From NCBI GenBank assembly GCA_032718475.1, contig JAUCBJ010000867.1, positions 1 through 64,000 of the forward strand: a DNA stretch of 64,000 nt, in the 5' to 3' direction. This document shows positions 60,752-64,000 of the stretch, piece after piece. Within the stretch, counting starts at the first letter, position 1. Each line of letters starts with the position of its first letter. This DNA is from Nemertoderma westbladi (taxonomy: Eukaryota; Xenacoelomorpha; Nemertodermatida; Nemertodermatidae). Below the pieces are notes generated by a model. The model had not been told where the DNA came from and searched no databases. It saw only the letters and a program-made list of their open reading frames with translations. The position numbers and the translations under genes were made by a program.

Positions 60752-62087
60752 GAAGTTTTCAATTTCACAAAAAAATATTTCGAGATAATAGACTTTCCAT
60801 TATATTCAGTCTCTATGAATTGGAATTGATATACAGTAACGCGAAAACTGCGAGATATTTAATTAACGGACTGCTGGGTCTCCCTACTTGTCTTACCTGA
60901 GACTTTACTACTGTACCATGGTAGTTAACTGGACATTTGAAATAAAAATGCAGCCATTTGCGTATGGTTATTTGGTAAATGGTATTATTTAGTTCATCCA
61001 AAGTATTTTTAAATTTAAAGCGCTAATTACTTGTACTCAAAAGGGAAAGTTATTGAATTTAGGGAAATACATATTTTATGCGCATAAAATACGTGAAGAG
61101 TTGGTAGGAATGTAGGTGTACTTCTGCCTGGCTACGAAAATTTGATTGTGTTTTATTTCATTTTAAATTATCTTAATTAGAATTTTTAGGCCCTGATTGT
61201 TGTTTATGATTATATTTTGGTCCATTTTATCGTGTTTTTATGGCAGGTATTATTTTTGTTTGTATATTTGTTATTCGGTACATTTGTTTAATTAATAATT
61301 GGATATTCCTGATACAACTAGGCCATTCATTTGGCAATGTTGTTAATTATACTATACTACTACTATTAATTGTATGGCAGTAGATTAATTCCCACGGGAC
61401 CCTGTCTCCTCAAATCATCAAAGGTAAAACTGACACCAAAATGATAATAATAATAAATATATATATAGTATACAAGATATATATATATAGGATATATATA
61501 TATATATATATATATATAGGATACAAGTATATAATTATAATAATAATTTTGTTACATTTTATGAATTGTTAGCACAATGCACTACCGGTATTAAAATATT
61601 AATACACAAGTTAATTCGAACTATATCTATATTGCACATTAGTTCTGTACTAACATCATAAATTACAGTACAGTGTAGACTGTAGGCCTACAACTCTCTT
61701 ACACTATTATCTCACGACTCACGTATTAAACGTGTTGGGTTAATAAATATGTTATTTCACTGTCATTTATAAATAATATACTTTTGTATTTCAAATTGTT
61801 TGCAAATGTTAACAATACTGTACTGTAGAAATTGTCTTTATGTGTAATTATCACTACTGGCTAATGATATGTATACAATGTTTATGGCACAATACTATAA
61901 GTCGAAAAAAGTGGTCAAAACTCAAAACATTACGTTTTCAAAAGCATGACATATTATACATATTTCGATATTTTTTAGTGCTAATCAGAGATAAAGCTAA
62001 TTAAGAAAGGATAAATTAAAAAATAAAATGTGGTAAAATTTTACAAATCTGTCTCCCAGACTACAAATCGCAGACAAGTCTACGCTC
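60752..62087. other. Non-coding stretch with AT microsatellite
   Basis: No gene supported. TA-dinucleotide runs occur at about 61455-61517. Confidence 0.5.
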
Positions 62088-63009
62088 GACACTACTACTA
62101 CTACTAGGATCGGCATGCTGCATTGCAGCTGCATTTTTAAGAATGCTGTGCCGGCTTGTCAACAAAATTGCACCGCATTTCTCTATCACTCCCTATACTG
62201 TCAAAACTCCCTATCACCCATCACATTTGCTAGATCATCCGCATCTTTAAGGCCAGTGTCCTTTAAGATGCGTCTCAAGAAAGTCATGGGCTGTCCACCA
62301 TGCTTATTCACTCCATGAGGCTGCCAAAGTACAAGATTATGCACTGGCTGGTCCTCACGGCGAAAGCAATGTCCTGCAAAGCGGAGGCGATTTTGTTCTA
62401 GTGTCAAGCTTGGGGGAACCAATGAGACACCTCCAATGTTATATAGTGTCTGGTTGGAGATGTGTGCATTGTACTTGACACAATGAACCCGGCGTAGCAT
62501 TCTTGTGAATGTGCCATCCAGAGATTTGGTGTCCTCAGCAGTTAGAGCCCAGCATGGACTCCCGTAGAGGAGTACTGGAACTACTGCTGCTCTAAATAAT
62601 CGGACCTTAAGTTTCCGATTAACTCTCGGTGACTTCCAAATCCTGGAAAGCCTATTCAAGGCTGCCCATGCCTTTCCCTTACGTATTCGAAGGTCCTCAC
62701 CTGACTTCCGGATCCATGATCCCAGGTAACAGAAGTCGTCCACATCCTCAAGCATACCATCCTTTGAGCTTATGCTCATCCGATCAGAGACTTGCTGAGG
62801 ACTTTCAAAGTTAACTGTCAGAATTTTGGTCTTTCTGGAGTTAATAAAAAGACCAACACTAGAAGCAGCATGTTCTAATGAGCTGAGGAGCCGTTGGGCT
62901 CCCTCTAATGATTCTGATAGTACTCCTAAGTCATCAGCAAAGTCTAGATCAGTTAGGTACTTGGCAGGATTTCCTCGACTTCTGGACACAGTAGGTGGAG
63001 TTACGATCG
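62088..63009 (-). mobile_element. 5'-truncated LINE copy
   Basis: ACTACTACTACTACTAGG at the left is the family's 3' microsatellite in reverse complement. The minus-strand frame (62201-63037) encodes the FADD motif and downstream RT region and is nearly identical to 29573-30394. The homology ends at about 63009, just upstream of TAACTCCACCTACTG. Confidence 0.9.
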
Positions 63010-63060
63010 ACAAGACTACATTTGTAGTCTTGTACAACTTCCAAGACTACATTGTAACCT
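63010..63060. repeat. Short palindrome at the LINE truncation point
   Basis: CAAGACTACA-TT-TGTAGTCTTG is a perfect 10-bp-arm hairpin, followed by a second CAAGACTACATTG. It sits at the 5' truncation junction. Confidence 0.7.
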
Positions 63061-63305
63061 TGGAAACTTTCTTATTACACATTATTTCATCTTTAAGCCC
63101 TTCGTACCTATTGTTCAATACACTATTATTGATAGGCCTAAAGCAAACAAACTACTAACGGAACAGATTCTACATAAATTATACGACATCATGAAAATTG
63201 CTTTCAGTCAAAAATACAACCATGTAATTATTATTAATTATCGGTGGACAAGGCTACCTACGGCCTACGGGACTATTCATAAGCGTGCGGGAACCATTTC
63301 ACTGG

Positions 63306-63328
63306 AGGGGGGGGGGTGGGGGGGGGGT

Positions 63329-63360
<32 letters not shown>
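63306..63360. repeat. Long G run
   Basis: About 55 bases of G interrupted by two or three T; capable of G-quadruplex formation. Confidence 0.9.
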
Positions 63361-63362
<2 letters not shown>

Positions 63363-63450
63363 AAATTTACATTTTTTTAAACAATGTTGGGATTTTGCAC
63401 ATTTAAATCAAACTGTACTAATATCTGTACTAATATCTGCACTAATATGT

Positions 63451-63734
63451 TCCACCTTGGTGTAGTGGTTGCCTTGAATTCACATCTCCTGTAGGTCGTG
63501 GGTTCGATCCTCACATAGGCCAGGGCAGTTTTCGTTTCGGCACGAATGCTGTAAAGGGACCAGCCAGGGCGCATCTCTGCCTTGCATCCTTAACTTCCTT
63601 AAGTGGTAGCTTAATGAGTACTTGGAGTTTCCTCTGGAGTTCTGGGGGGACCGCACTGGAAATAAGTCGTCAGACTTTGTGCGTAATCCCTGGCCTAGCG
63701 GCCGAAGAAAATTTACTTTACTTTACTTACTTTT
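63451..63734 (+). mobile_element. tRNA-derived SINE
   Basis: The pol III A box TGGTGTAGTGGTTGCC starts at 63458 and the B box GGGTTCGATCC lies at about 63500-63510, 30 bp apart as in a tRNA. A ~200-bp unrelated body follows, and the tail is a TTTAC microsatellite (about 63711-63731). No second copy was noticed in the window. Confidence 0.8.
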
Positions 63735-64000
63735 AATATAATAATACTGTTGGAAAAAGCTTTAATACCAAAAATTTTGCCCTTCATTATGCCTGTAATT
63801 TCGCCCCATAGAGAATGTCCCTCTTCCTGTACGCCAATGGGATTTATGTTGACAAGTGGCGCATTTCATATGTAACTTGTCAAGAAAATATGTATAGGCT
63901 TACTTGTCCACCAATTTATATACATAGTATTCACGAAGTCATTGTTACAAGACTACTATATTTAGGGACAAACCACTCAATATTTGACAAGTCTACTTTG
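63735..64000. other. Window end, non-coding
   Basis: Nothing supported. Confidence 0.4.

Overview
The window is animal nuclear DNA, most likely from a marine invertebrate. The support is a NUP205-type nucleoporin, a VAMP7-type R-SNARE, metazoan-restricted BEL/Pao LTR retrotransposons, several LINE fragments, tRNA-derived SINEs and an AT-rich background studded with TAGGCCTA and ACCGGT motifs. I cannot resolve the phylum. The two clearly conserved host genes, NUP205 (48448-54189) and VAMP7 (57359-58060), are each one uninterrupted exon and are much more GC-rich than their surroundings.

Layout. 1-5.98 kb: a possible HECT-like fragment, a CCAAT-box tandem repeat, an intronless HMG-box-like gene (1107-2150), a possible LRR exon and pyrimidine-rich DNA. 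5986-23538: element 1 (E1), a very young 17.55-kb BEL/Pao retrotransposon on the minus strand with 1207-bp LTRs that differ at one base I could find, and a CAACT target-site duplication. Read 5' to 3' on the minus strand it is 5' LTR, 2.2-kb leader with tandem repeats, gag, TGA, protease-RT-RNase H, frame shift, integrase, ORF-A, ORF-B (three zinc knuckles and a basic tail), 3' LTR. 24680-39816: element 2 (E2), an older related element in the same orientation. Its RT-RNase H and integrase are deleted, its gag coiled coil is blown up into about 68 33-bp units, and it keeps remnants of the same two extra genes. A LINE copy (about 26940-30490, plus strand) sits inside E2.

39.8-48 kb: a repeat patchwork holding a family of elements bounded by a G run and a C run, a solo LTR of the E1 family with its own CTTTC duplication (42308-43471), an almost perfect 149-bp inverted repeat whose arms each carry a complete hammerhead-ribozyme core inside a tRNA-like SINE sequence (43709-44108), a 90-bp-arm foldback element and a decayed LINE 3' end. 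48-58.3 kb: the host-gene island with NUP205, minisatellites and VAMP7. 58.3-64 kb: mostly unremarkable AT-rich DNA with LINE fragments, a tRNA-like remnant, a hairpin insertion and a SINE.

The strongest candidates for something undescribed are (i) the two post-pol genes shared by E1 and E2 and the unusual expression signals around them (in-frame TGA, frame shift, cluster of consensus 5' splice sites), (ii) the paired hammerhead ribozymes embedded in a tRNA-like sequence, and (iii) the G-run/C-run-ended element family. All homology statements come from reading motifs and aligning by eye; no database search was possible.
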